Assembly (NCBI GenBank): GCA_964404895.1 | Contig: CAYOLV010000009.1 | Span: forward strand, 13,352 to 77,351 | From: JBGSUZ01 sp964404895 | GTDB lineage: Bacteria > Bacillota > Clostridia > Peptostreptococcales > Acidaminobacteraceae | DNA: 64,000 nucleotides | Direction of reading: 5' to 3' | In this document: one piece after another, positions 1 through 7,024 of the stretch | How the letters are laid out: every line of letters starts with the position of its first letter | Numbering within the stretch: position 1 is the stretch's first letter | Notes under the pieces: model-generated | What the model saw: only the letters and a program-made list of their open reading frames with translations | What the model was told of the DNA's origin: nothing | Database searches by the model: none | Translations under genes and position numbers: made by a program

Positions 1-633
1 CTCTATGACCCAAATGAAGAAGATCCTTTTGAGTGTGCAGATGATGCCAATTTTAACGAACCGTCCCACGATACGTCCGACGAGTCGTATAACGAAACGG
101 GGGCAAAAAGAAAAATAAAAGAAAAAGAAAAAATAAAAGAATTAAAACCTATTGTGCATGCAGACGATCAAAAGATAATTTCTAAAACCGAGCAAGCTGA
201 AAACCTATTCAACGAGCTATGGGCACTCTATCCTCAGAAACGGGGCAAGGGTCAGGTCAAGCAAAGGCAAAAGCTACTGCTACTTGAAAAGGGCAGAGAG
301 GAACTGGTAAGGGCGATTAATCGGTATTTGGCTTACGTGACTGCACAGCGCAAAGGCGGCTTTAACCTGCAATATCAAAATGGTAGTACATTCTTCCATA
401 GCGGCTTTCAAGACTTCTTAGGCGATGACTACGTGGAACCTGTAGTTAATGTCTTTGACGGTAAATCAGCGGGTGCAGGCATTTCAAATTCAAGCAAGAA
501 AAACGGGTTCCATAATTTTGAGCAGTCTAACCAATCCTATTCAAATCAAGAGCTTGAGGCGAAACTAAGGGGAAAGGCAGGTGGTGGAGTTGGTAGCAGC
601 GGAAGCGTTAACGGCAGAGCTAGTGGACAATGA
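1..633 (+). CDS. Phage replisome organizer (DnaD-like), C-terminal part, 5'-truncated by window edge
   Basis: The reading frame is open from base 1 to the stop at 633, so the gene begins left of the window. What remains is an acidic linker, a run of K/E-rich residues around codons 36-48 (repeats of KEKEKIKE type), then a folded part beginning ELWALYPQKRGKG. Its end, FHSGFQDFLGDDY, is typical of the C-terminal domain of phage DnaD-like replisome organizers, which load helicase at the phage origin. A Ser/Gly/Asn-rich tail follows. Function is inferred from this layout and the early-region position. An internal GTG at 154 is not needed as a start because no stop precedes it. The end overlaps the next gene by about 50 bases. 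Confidence 0.6.
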   Translation, partial: LYDPNEEDPFECADDANFNEPSHDTSDESYNETGAKRKIKEKEKIKELKPIVHADDQKIISKTEQAENLFNELWALYPQKRGKGQVKQRQKLLLLEKGREELVRAINRYLAYVTAQRKGGFNLQYQNGSTFFHSGFQDFLGDDYVEPVVNVFDGKSAGAGISNSSKKNGFHNFEQSNQSYSNQELEAKLRGKAGGGVGSSGSVNGRASGQ

Positions 634-1054
634 TGAATTTCTGTTTTCCAATGTGACTAAGGCGATCGATACCCTTGATCAAGCCATTCTAAAAAGCGTT
701 GAGCTAGATGAAACCGTCAAAAATGAGTACAGAGTCCTTCGGAACTTCATCCGTGAAGCAAGAGACTCAGAGGTTAAAACGGGCATGGATCTGTATAAGG
801 CAATCACTCAGCATGGGCTGTTCAAAGACGGTGATAGGTTTGCCATTGAACTCTGTGACACCAGTCCGAACCTTGATGTGAAGTACAAATACGGTGGGCT
901 GATTTGGGTGGAGTGTTGCGACAAGTATGTACAAGGTCCATCTCTAAGTTTTGTACTGGGAAGCGGGCTTGGGAATGTTTTCGGTACTCCTAACCCAAGG
1001 TATTGGAATGCTGTGTTATGTGGCACAGTTCGAGAAATTATTAGAAAGAGGTGA
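581..1054 (+). CDS. Hypothetical phage early protein
   Basis: A 157-residue protein I do not recognise. GTG at 581 (or 584) follows a purine-rich AAGGGGAAAGG stretch and overlaps the end of the replisome organizer, suggesting translational coupling. The first half is acidic and helical; the second half has a short Cys-containing stretch (WVECCDKY) and a Gly-rich segment (LGSGLGNVFG). No catalytic motif is evident. It sits in the replication/early region of the prophage and is followed at once by another small gene. Confidence 0.55.
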   Translation: MVELVAAEALTAELVDNDEFLFSNVTKAIDTLDQAILKSVELDETVKNEYRVLRNFIREARDSEVKTGMDLYKAITQHGLFKDGDRFAIELCDTSPNLDVKYKYGGLIWVECCDKYVQGPSLSFVLGSGLGNVFGTPNPRYWNAVLCGTVREIIRKR

Positions 1055-1059
1055 GCCAG

Positions 1060-1284
1060 ATGGCAGATATTTTAGGGAGTTATGAAGGTGTTGGAAATTC
1101 AAATATTGAGGAGCGTTATCACAGCAAATTTCCAAAAGCAGAACAGCCTCAGGTCAGGCAAATGAATGCAGAAGAAATTGCAAAATATGGCCCACCAACT
1201 ATGACAATTACGTCTAGGGTTCGTGGATTTGAACAATTGAATGCCAGTAAGGGTCGTGGAAAGAAATCAAAACAAAAGGGGTGA
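1060..1284 (+). CDS. Small hypothetical phage protein
   Basis: A 74-residue basic protein with a Lys/Arg-rich C terminus (KGRGKKSKQKG). The ATG at 1060 is chosen because AGAGGTGA lies at proper distance upstream; a GTG at 1051 inside that ribosome binding site is the only alternative. No recognisable domain. The basic tail may bind nucleic acid, but this is a guess. Part of the compact early cluster. Confidence 0.5.
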   Translation: MADILGSYEGVGNSNIEERYHSKFPKAEQPQVRQMNAEEIAKYGPPTMTITSRVRGFEQLNASKGRGKKSKQKG

Positions 1285-1290
1285 AGTCCA

Positions 1291-1479
1291 TTGAATATGG
1301 TACTAAACAAAGACAACAAGAAAATGGCCATTAAAGCCAAGATTGAGCAGTACATAGATGAAATGATTGATCTAGCTGACAATCAAGGATCATTAGACCA
1401 TTTCGAGGTAGTGATCAACAATCATCAGGGGAGTATGCAAATGGACTGCACACTTCGGGATAGGCAGAAGGCGTATTGA
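1291..1479 (+). CDS. Small hypothetical phage protein
   Basis: A 62-residue protein starting at TTG 1291 (or ATG 1297) behind AAAAGGGGTGAAG. The N-terminal half is a charged helix (KMAIKAKIEQYIDEMIDLAD). Function unknown. It is the last gene before the hairpin terminator at 1525-1563, so it probably ends an early transcript. Confidence 0.45.
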   Translation: MNMVLNKDNKKMAIKAKIEQYIDEMIDLADNQGSLDHFEVVINNHQGSMQMDCTLRDRQKAY

Positions 1480-1524
1480 AAGGGATTGGAATAAAAATAA
1501 AAATATGAGCCTACCAAACTTTTG

Positions 1525-1563
1525 GCGGCACTGCTTAATTGTAGTGCTGCTTTTTATTTTTTT
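1525..1563 (+). terminator. Rho-independent terminator after early genes
   Basis: Ten-base arms (1525-1534 and 1541-1550, two G-T pairs) around a 6-base loop, followed by TTTTTATTTTTTT. It separates the early cluster from the sigma-like regulator at 1584. Confidence 0.75.
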
Positions 1564-1583
1564 GAGTATGAGGAGCGTGTCTA

Positions 1584-1982
1584 ATGGAAAATATAAAAGA
1601 GTACCTTTTGGAAGTAAGGCATTTAGACAGTACCATAAATCGAAAGCTAGAGGAATTAGAGAAGCTGAGAAGCTTGGCTGAAAAAGTTACCACAACCTAT
1701 AGCGATATGCCAAGTGCGCCGTCGTTAAGCACTAGCAAGACAGAGGATATAGTTGTTAAAATTATTGATTTAAGCAATGAGATCAACGAGGATATTGACC
1801 GATTGGTGGATATGAAAGTTGATGTCCGACAAAGGATTGAATGTATTGAAAATCCTGAGTATAGGAATATTTTAAGCCTTAGGTATCTTTGTCAGAAGAC
1901 ATTCGAGGCGATTGCTGTGGATACAGGTTATACTTATCAATGGATTTGTGTTTTGCATGGGCGGGCGTTGAAGGAACTATAA
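1584..1982 (+). CDS. DUF1492/ArpU-like phage late-gene regulator (sigma region 4-like)
   Basis: A 132-residue protein with a long N-terminal coiled-coil (residues about 1-90) and a C-terminal helix-turn-helix. That motif, ENPEYRNILSLRYLCQKTFEAIAVDTGY, resembles sigma-70 region 4 (LRYL...T..EIA...GYS). This architecture is found in DUF1492/ArpU-type proteins that sit at the early/late boundary of Firmicutes phages and are thought to control late transcription. It stands exactly at that boundary here, ahead of the repeated intergenic motif at 2366 and 4386. Start ATG 1584 follows GAGGAGCG. The family assignment is by motif reading. Confidence 0.6.
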   Translation: MENIKEYLLEVRHLDSTINRKLEELEKLRSLAEKVTTTYSDMPSAPSLSTSKTEDIVVKIIDLSNEINEDIDRLVDMKVDVRQRIECIENPEYRNILSLRYLCQKTFEAIAVDTGYTYQWICVLHGRALKEL

Positions 1983-2002
1983 TTTGCACATGATACAGTA
2001 GA

Positions 2003-2308
2003 TTATTCTTTACTGACTATTTTATGAGTTTGATAAAAAATAATGCAAGCACGAACTCCAGCAAGGGCAAATAATATTTCAAATGCTAAATGATAAGAAT
2101 CCGGTAAGTAGGATATTATGAGTGGTAATCCAAAGAAAAGTAAAATTGAAATCCAAGAATGATTAGTCTTTTTTTCAATTAATCTTAATAAGTCGAAAAA
2201 ACCAATAAATACAAGTAATATAAGCATAAAACGACCTATAGAGATATCAAGAAGATTGGTACTATTTATTTTGTTCTCCAAGTCTAAAAATAAATTTTCA
2301 TCATACAT
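2003..2308 (-). CDS. Small membrane protein on the reverse strand (phage cargo gene)
   Basis: A 101-residue protein with two or three hydrophobic segments (about residues 27-43, 53-68 and 75-92) and charged ends; no known family recognised. AGAGGTG precedes its ATG. It is the only reverse-strand gene in the prophage part, which is typical of independently transcribed cargo (moron) genes expressed from the lysogen. Such genes often encode superinfection exclusion or toxin/immunity functions, but nothing in the sequence proves that here. Confidence 0.5.
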   Translation of the reverse strand: MYDENLFLDLENKINSTNLLDISIGRFMLILLVFIGFFDLLRLIEKKTNHSWISILLFFGLPLIISYLPDSYHLAFEILFALAGVRACIIFYQTHKIVSKE

Positions 2309-2365
2309 AAAAAAACACCTCTTAATATTTATACCAAGCTACTCATAATAAAATCAGTAATATTA

Positions 2366-2392
2366 TTGATAGTAATTGATACTCCCAATCAA
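2366..2392 (+). promoter_or_regulatory. Repeated intergenic motif, copy 1
   Basis: TTGATAGTAATTGATA (2366-2381) is followed by CTCCCAATCAA (2382-2392). The first 16 bases recur exactly at 4386-4401 and the 11-mer recurs at 4842-4852. It lies upstream of a hairpin and of the gene at 2461. The internal double TTGATA gives it the look of a protein-binding site. Confidence 0.5.
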
Positions 2393-2407
2393 ATATTATT
2401 AAAGTTG

Positions 2408-2447
2408 AAAAGGCATCTCAAATTGAGGTGCTTTTATCATTTTTTGA
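2408..2447 (+). terminator. Hairpin with T-run upstream of 2461 gene
   Basis: Arms 2408-2419 and 2425-2435 (GGCATCTC with GAGGTGCT, G-T tolerant), followed by ATCATTTTTTG. It may be an attenuator, since the next gene's ribosome binding site begins at once after it. Confidence 0.45.
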
Positions 2448-2460
2448 GGAGGTGCTGCTG

Positions 2461-2805
2461 TTGCTCGTTACGAAGAATTGGTGCGAACAGAACAAAATCA
2501 GCATGGAGTATCTAATAGAAACATTCAAAGAGGTTGAGGATCAAGAAGCATTAACTGTTGAAGAAGCTATTTGCAAGAAGTACATTGAAATGCAAAACGT
2601 CAGAAGGGTTGCTAAGTGGCTCAATGAAGATGGAAAAAGGCTAGAGAATGGCAATAAGTATGATGGGCAGGATGTGAGCGAAATCATCAAGAAAGCTGAC
2701 AATCCCTTTTCAGCATTGGCAAGTGGCCTTTATGAGTATAATAACAAGCTGCAAAATGGGAATACGACAGTCAACACCCTTATTAAGGGGTTGATGAAAA
2801 GGTGA
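2461..2805 (+). CDS. Hypothetical phage protein preceding the recombinase
   Basis: A 114-residue protein starting at TTG 2461 behind a strong GAGGAGGTG. The longer frame upstream would run through that ribosome binding site. The middle (EEAICKKYIEMQNVRRVAKWLNEDG) looks like a small helix-turn-helix region of the resolvase/homeodomain type, seen by eye only. It overlaps the recombinase start by 4 bases (GTGA), so the two are likely cotranslated and functionally linked, for example as an accessory DNA-binding factor. Confidence 0.5.
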   Translation: MLVTKNWCEQNKISMEYLIETFKEVEDQEALTVEEAICKKYIEMQNVRRVAKWLNEDGKRLENGNKYDGQDVSEIIKKADNPFSALASGLYEYNNKLQNGNTTVNTLIKGLMKR

Positions 2806-3377
2806 AAACGAGGCCTATAAGTGATAAGAAACTGATCCCTTGCATCGGTGAGAGATTAAAGGAAAAATCAGAACGTGACTATTTGCTTTTTATGATGGGA
2901 CTTTATACTGGCCCGCGAATAGAGGAATATTTGAGTCTTAGGGTAAACGATGTCCGTGATCAGCAAGGAAATATACTTGAAGAGATCAATATCATCGAGC
3001 ATAAAAAGGGTGGGAAGATTAGGCGTGTTAAATTGAATGGGAAGATTAGAAGTATACTTAAAGAATACACCAAGGTTAAAGCTGGATATGATTATTTGTT
3101 CCAGTCAGGCATGAAAGGAAAGAATGGAGAAACAAAGGCAATTAGTAGGGTGAGAGCTTGGCAGATTCTTTCTGAGGCAGGAGCGTACTTTGGAATTAAA
3201 TTAGCGCCGCATAGTCTACGAAAGACATCTGCAAGAGCAATGCTTGAGCTTGCTAATGGTGATATCTATGTGGTCATGGAGTACTTAGGGCATACCTCAA
3301 TTAAACAAACTACTAATTACTTGCAAGTAACCGAGGAAATAGTTGATGGATACGTTGATCAGCTTGACTTCGGTTAA
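2802..3377 (+). CDS. Tyrosine recombinase, catalytic domain only
   Basis: A 191-residue protein of the phage integrase/Xer family. Visible catalytic elements are the first Arg in TGPRIEEYLSL, the HSLR box (HSLRKTSAR), the LGHTSIKQTTNYL box with His, and the nucleophile Tyr in TNYL. It lacks the N-terminal core-binding domain of normal integrases (300-400 residues), so it is a small recombinase. Its position inside the structural side of the phage genome suggests a late-region accessory recombinase rather than the integrase proper, which is probably left of the window. Start GTG 2802. A nested inverted repeat directly downstream may be its target. Confidence 0.75.
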   Translation: MKTRPISDKKLIPCIGERLKEKSERDYLLFMMGLYTGPRIEEYLSLRVNDVRDQQGNILEEINIIEHKKGGKIRRVKLNGKIRSILKEYTKVKAGYDYLFQSGMKGKNGETKAISRVRAWQILSEAGAYFGIKLAPHSLRKTSARAMLELANGDIYVVMEYLGHTSIKQTTNYLQVTEEIVDGYVDQLDFG

Positions 3378-3412
3378 TTTTTTAGGGTTATTCATTAACG
3401 TATTTTAGAAGT

Positions 3413-3499
3413 CGTTAAACCAAGGGTGATAAAAACCAGTGCACTTATAAGAAGAAAATGTACTGGCATGGGTTTAACGGTTTCAGAAAAACGTTAAAC
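3413..3499. repeat. Nested inverted repeat cluster downstream of the recombinase
   Basis: CGTTAAACC (3413-3421) pairs with GGTTTAACG (3471-3479). Inside lie CCAGTGCA (3436-3443) and TGTACTGG (3459-3466). A further CGTTAAAC copy is at 3492-3499 and a related TTAACG at 3395-3400. Repeated half-sites of this kind suit a recombinase arm/core site or an operator. Confidence 0.5.
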
Positions 3500-3625
3500 A
3501 TAAACATTTAATTTAAGTAATTAAAAATGTATTATATATTTATGCGCAGTTTTGTTTTGATTACTTGGTTTAGTTAATTTAAGCCAATTTTTATTTAAAA
3601 AAGTATGATGGAGGGAATAGAAATA

Positions 3626-4372
3626 ATGAAAAAAGAGCATATACTTTCAGTGATCGGAGTGATTCTTTCAATTATTGGAATTTTTATAACATATTACTTA
3701 GGAGTAATATCGAATCGATTATCAGAAGCGTCTTTAAAATTTGATGAAGCATCTTTGTATATGAACGTTGCTCAAAATAATTTTGAAGTAGAGTATGAGA
3801 ATGAAGATGGTTATAATTTTGGATTATCGGATTTACCTGAATATGCTGTAGCTGAAATTAAAACTATTTCTGGTTTTTTAACTAAAGAATTATCTGTTTC
3901 AAAAAATGGTAAATCGTACTATAAAGATGATTATATTATTTCTCAACTTATGTATACAAAAGAAGATGTACCAATAGATGTTAACTCTAGTTCTAAAACT
4001 AAAGACAAAGTAAAGTATTACAATAATAAGTGTAGCTTTACAGAATTGTTATACAATAATGGAACGGAAGCTGCGGGTAATTATGAAAAATATAAATTTG
4101 ATATGGTAGAAGAGTCAATGTCAAAAGAGGGGTATAAAATAGATAGGGAAGATAATGAGGCTATAGCTTATATAGAAATAGTTTACGATATTGATTATAT
4201 GAGAAAGTATCAGTATTGCAAATTACATTATGACAATAATGAAGATATAGTTTGGTTGGAAAATATAGATAGAAAAGAATATCATGAAAAGAAAGACGAA
4301 TGTATCGCTTGTATTGAAAAGTTATTTGATGATATTGGAAACATATTTAAGCCAGTTACATATTTCTTTTAA
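3626..4372 (+). CDS. Membrane-anchored hypothetical protein
   Basis: A 248-residue protein with a single N-terminal membrane helix (about residues 7-27, IGVILSIIGIFITYYLGVI) and a long acidic, Tyr/Asn/Lys-rich soluble part. The topology cannot be told from sequence alone. ATG 3626 is chosen because GGAGGG lies 10 bases upstream; an ATG at 3605 has no site. The gene is markedly AT-richer than the phage structural genes, so it is probably a recently acquired cargo gene. No domain recognised. Confidence 0.5.
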   Translation: MKKEHILSVIGVILSIIGIFITYYLGVISNRLSEASLKFDEASLYMNVAQNNFEVEYENEDGYNFGLSDLPEYAVAEIKTISGFLTKELSVSKNGKSYYKDDYIISQLMYTKEDVPIDVNSSSKTKDKVKYYNNKCSFTELLYNNGTEAAGNYEKYKFDMVEESMSKEGYKIDREDNEAIAYIEIVYDIDYMRKYQYCKLHYDNNEDIVWLENIDRKEYHEKKDECIACIEKLFDDIGNIFKPVTYFF

Positions 4373-4385
4373 AGTTGTTTAATAC

Positions 4386-4401
4386 TTGATAGTAATTGAT
4401 A
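4386..4401 (+). promoter_or_regulatory. Repeated intergenic motif, copy 2
   Basis: Exact copy of the 16-base motif at 2366-2381. It is followed by a small inverted repeat (AGTCTAA 4401-4407 with TTAGACT 4419-4425), a hairpin and then the HNH gene. The same order of motif, hairpin, ribosome binding site and gene is seen at 2366-2461. Confidence 0.5.
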
Positions 4402-4431
4402 GTCTAAAAGAGTTATCATTAGACTTGTAAA

Positions 4432-4480
4432 AAAAGGTCACTAGCATAAGTGCATAATGCGCTTGAGCGAGTGGCCTTTT
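4432..4480 (+). terminator. Hairpin upstream of HNH gene
   Basis: AAAAGGTCACT (4432-4442) pairs with AGTGGCCTTTT (4470-4480), enclosing a smaller AT/GC hairpin. It may end the transcript of the gene at 3626 or attenuate entry into the late operon. Confidence 0.5.
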
Positions 4481-4504
4481 CTATTGCCCGAAAGAAGGTG
4501 ACAC

Positions 4505-4792
4505 ATGCAGGCATGGGCTAGAGCATTCTACTATTCCAAAGAGTGGCAGCGTTGTCGTTATGGATTCATTCAATCAGTCCATGGCTTGTGCAACAGGTGC
4601 TATCATCCGGGTAAGATAGTTCACCATACAGAAGTGCTAACGCCTGGGAACATTAATGATCCTGATGTGTCGCTGAACTGGGAGAAACTTGAGTACCTTT
4701 GTCAGACTTGTCATAACCAAGAGCATATGAGCAAAGAAGTGACAAGAAACGACGTGCGCTTTGATGAAAATGGTGACTTAGTGAAACGGTAA
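4505..4792 (+). CDS. HNH endonuclease (terminase-associated)
   Basis: A 95-residue HNH nuclease. The zinc/HNH core is readable: CNRCYHPG, IVHHTEVL (catalytic HH), LNWEKLEYLCQTCHNQEH (N and the CxxCH pair). Small HNH proteins just upstream of terminase in Firmicutes and lambdoid phages work with terminase in DNA packaging. The position, 125 bases before the small terminase gene, fits that role. ATG 4505 follows GAAGGTGAC. Confidence 0.85.
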   Translation: MQAWARAFYYSKEWQRCRYGFIQSVHGLCNRCYHPGKIVHHTEVLTPGNINDPDVSLNWEKLEYLCQTCHNQEHMSKEVTRNDVRFDENGDLVKR

Positions 4793-4793
4793 G

Positions 4794-4821
4794 CCCCCCC
4801 CCTTAAGCAAGTCTGGGGGCT
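4794..4821 (+). repeat. GC-rich hairpin with nine-C run after HNH gene
   Basis: AGCCCCC with a run of nine C pairs with GGGGGCT across about 12 bases. There is no T-run, so it is more likely an RNA-stabilising or processing hairpin than a terminator. Confidence 0.4.
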
Positions 4822-4916
4822 GATTATAGATGACCGTATAGCTCCCAATCAAGTAACACACAGGTCACGCACGAGGGGGGTGTGGTATCCAGTGAAAAAT
4901 AGGTGAGAGGAAGGGG

Positions 4917-5300
4917 GTGGTTTTTATATCGGAAGATAGCGCTGGAAAGAAGGAAAAATCAGTAGATACACGGATTAAGTCAGAAGTAAAAAGACTTAAT
5001 GGAATTCTCAAAAAGTTACCAGATGATACCAAAAAAGCGGTCAAGTCTATAGTCGAAAATGCAGCGTTTATGACGGTGACTTTGGAAGATTTGCAAAAAA
5101 CAATCAACGAAAATGGGGTTGTCACCGAATATCAGAACGGAGAAAACCAGTGGGGAACTAAAAAAAGCCCTGAGGTGGAAATCCACTTACAGATGACCAA
5201 GAACCACTCAATGCTCATGAAGCAATTGACCGACCTCTTGCCTAAAGGTGAGCCTCAATCCAATGATGGTTTTGACGATTTTGTGAATAGCAGATCATGA
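4917..5300 (+). CDS. terS: Phage terminase small subunit
   Basis: A 127-residue protein with GTG start 4917 behind GAGAGGAAGGGG. The N-terminal half is basic and helical, followed by an acidic, polar tail (MLMKQLTDLLPKGEPQ). The assignment rests mostly on position: the stop overlaps the start of the large terminase by 4 bases, and the length suits P27-type small terminases that recognise phage DNA. No diagnostic motif is visible by eye. Confidence 0.6.
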   Translation: MVFISEDSAGKKEKSVDTRIKSEVKRLNGILKKLPDDTKKAVKSIVENAAFMTVTLEDLQKTINENGVVTEYQNGENQWGTKKSPEVEIHLQMTKNHSMLMKQLTDLLPKGEPQSNDGFDDFVNSRS

Positions 5301-7012
5301 GTAGAAAAAAAACTATCAAAGCAATTCAAGGCCTGAATGTACTGGCCTATAACCCCATCGTTGAGTATTATAACTGGATTGAAGAAAATCGGACAGAAGT
5401 CTGCGACAAGATTTTTCGAGTGTACAGGGAGTTAGTCAGGTTAATTGTTGACCCCCTTAGTGAGTATGAATACTCTCACGAAAAGGCCTGTCATGCAATT
5501 GAATTTATTCAGCGCTACTGCAAACACTCAAAAGGGAAGATGGGTGGCAAGCCCTTCGTCTTAGAATTATGGCAGTCAGCATTTGTAGCGGCTACTTTTG
5601 GGATAGTTCATAAGATAGACGGCACAAGGAAGTATCAAGAAGTAATGCTGGTTGTAGCTCGTAAGAATGGTAAGTCTACTCTTGCGGCGGCTATCGGTTT
5701 ATATCTCCAAGTGGCAGATGCAGAACCGGGTGCAGAAGTTTATGCTTGCGCTACAAAAAAAGACCAAGCAAAAATCATATGGCTTGAAGCGAAAAGAATG
5801 GTTAAAAAATCGCCTACTTTGCTGAAGAGGATAAAACCTCTTGTCAGTGAAATGGTTGCAGATTTTAACGATTCTTTTTTTAAACCCCTTGGCTCTGATT
5901 CAGAAACCTTGGATGGTCTAAATGTTCATGGTGCCCTACTGGACGAAATTCACGCATGGAAGACTAAAGAGTTATATGACGTAATTGTGGACGGTACCAG
6001 TGCCAGAGATCAACCCCTTATTGTTATAACCACAACAGCGGGAACCATTAGAGAGTCAATCTATGACATTAAGTACGATGAAGCCGAGAGGGTTATAAAC
6101 GGATACACAGATCCTGATGGCTATAAAAACGAGAGGCTGCTGCCAATCATATACGAATTGGACCAGCGCTCGGAATGGAGCGATAGGACAAAGTGGAAAA
6201 AGGCAAATCCGGGGCTTGGCACAATTAAGAAGCTTGATCAGGTAGCGGATAAAGTCAACAAAGCTCTGGCTAACTCAATGCTTATAAAAAACCTACTTTG
6301 CAAAGACTTCAATATCCGTGAGACGTCAACCGAGGCATGGTTGACCTTTGAAGATATTTATAACCCGGAAGTATATGAGCTACTAGATCTTAAACCACGT
6401 TATGGCATTGGCGGTGCTGACCTTTCTATTACAACAGACTTAACTGCTGCAAAAGTCATCTTCATGGTACCAAATGATTTGAAAGTTTACGTGCTTCAAA
6501 TGTACTGGCTGCCTGAGGACATTCTTGAACAGCGAGCAGAAGAAGACAAAATTCCATATGACATTTGGAGGGACAATGGCCTTTTGAGAACTTGCCCAGG
6601 GAATTCAATTGACCCAACCTATGTAACCGCATGGTTCAAAGAGCTTATGTATGAATATGGGCTGTATATACCTTGGATTGGGTATGACCGATACTCAGCG
6701 AAATACTGGGTTGAAGAAATGAAGTTAACCTTTGGAGCAGAGTCTATGATTCCAGTTGCCCAAGGCAAACAGACCCTTAGTGGTCCAATGCATAAGCTTG
6801 GCGCTGACTTAAAAGCTCACAAAGTTATCTACAACAATAACCCAATTGATAAATGGTGTCTGACCAATACGGCAATCGACATTGATAAGAACCTAAATAT
6901 TCAGCCGTGTAAGACAAAGAACCAGCGTAGACGTATAGATGGAACTGCAGCACTTCTCAATGCCTATGTCATTATGCAAGAGAAAATGCAGGACTACATG
7001 ACAATGATTTAA
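5297..7012 (+). CDS. terL: Phage terminase large subunit
   Basis: A 571-residue packaging ATPase/nuclease. Visible features: adenine-binding region around residue 85-95 (FVLELWQSAFVAATFG), a Walker A-like VVARKNGKSTLAAAI (about residues 116-130), Walker B LLDEIHAWK (about 215-223), the coupling motif ITTTAG (about 248-253) and RNase H-like acidic residues in GGADLSITTDLTA (about 374-386). It belongs to the Terminase_1 family of HK97-type phages. It cuts concatemeric phage DNA and pumps it into the prohead. Cotranslated with the small subunit and followed directly by the portal gene. Confidence 0.95.
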   Translation: MSRKKTIKAIQGLNVLAYNPIVEYYNWIEENRTEVCDKIFRVYRELVRLIVDPLSEYEYSHEKACHAIEFIQRYCKHSKGKMGGKPFVLELWQSAFVAATFGIVHKIDGTRKYQEVMLVVARKNGKSTLAAAIGLYLQVADAEPGAEVYACATKKDQAKIIWLEAKRMVKKSPTLLKRIKPLVSEMVADFNDSFFKPLGSDSETLDGLNVHGALLDEIHAWKTKELYDVIVDGTSARDQPLIVITTTAGTIRESIYDIKYDEAERVINGYTDPDGYKNERLLPIIYELDQRSEWSDRTKWKKANPGLGTIKKLDQVADKVNKALANSMLIKNLLCKDFNIRETSTEAWLTFEDIYNPEVYELLDLKPRYGIGGADLSITTDLTAAKVIFMVPNDLKVYVLQMYWLPEDILEQRAEEDKIPYDIWRDNGLLRTCPGNSIDPTYVTAWFKELMYEYGLYIPWIGYDRYSAKYWVEEMKLTFGAESMIPVAQGKQTLSGPMHKLGADLKAHKVIYNNNPIDKWCLTNTAIDIDKNLNIQPCKTKNQRRRIDGTAALLNAYVIMQEKMQDYMTMI

Positions 7013-7024
7013 GGGGGTGATTCA

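Noticed and set aside
4794..4821. Nine-C run with G-rich arm as a possible phase-variable or quadruplex element
   Set aside because: It lies in an intergenic hairpin after the HNH gene, not in a coding frame or promoter, and only one G-run of five is present.
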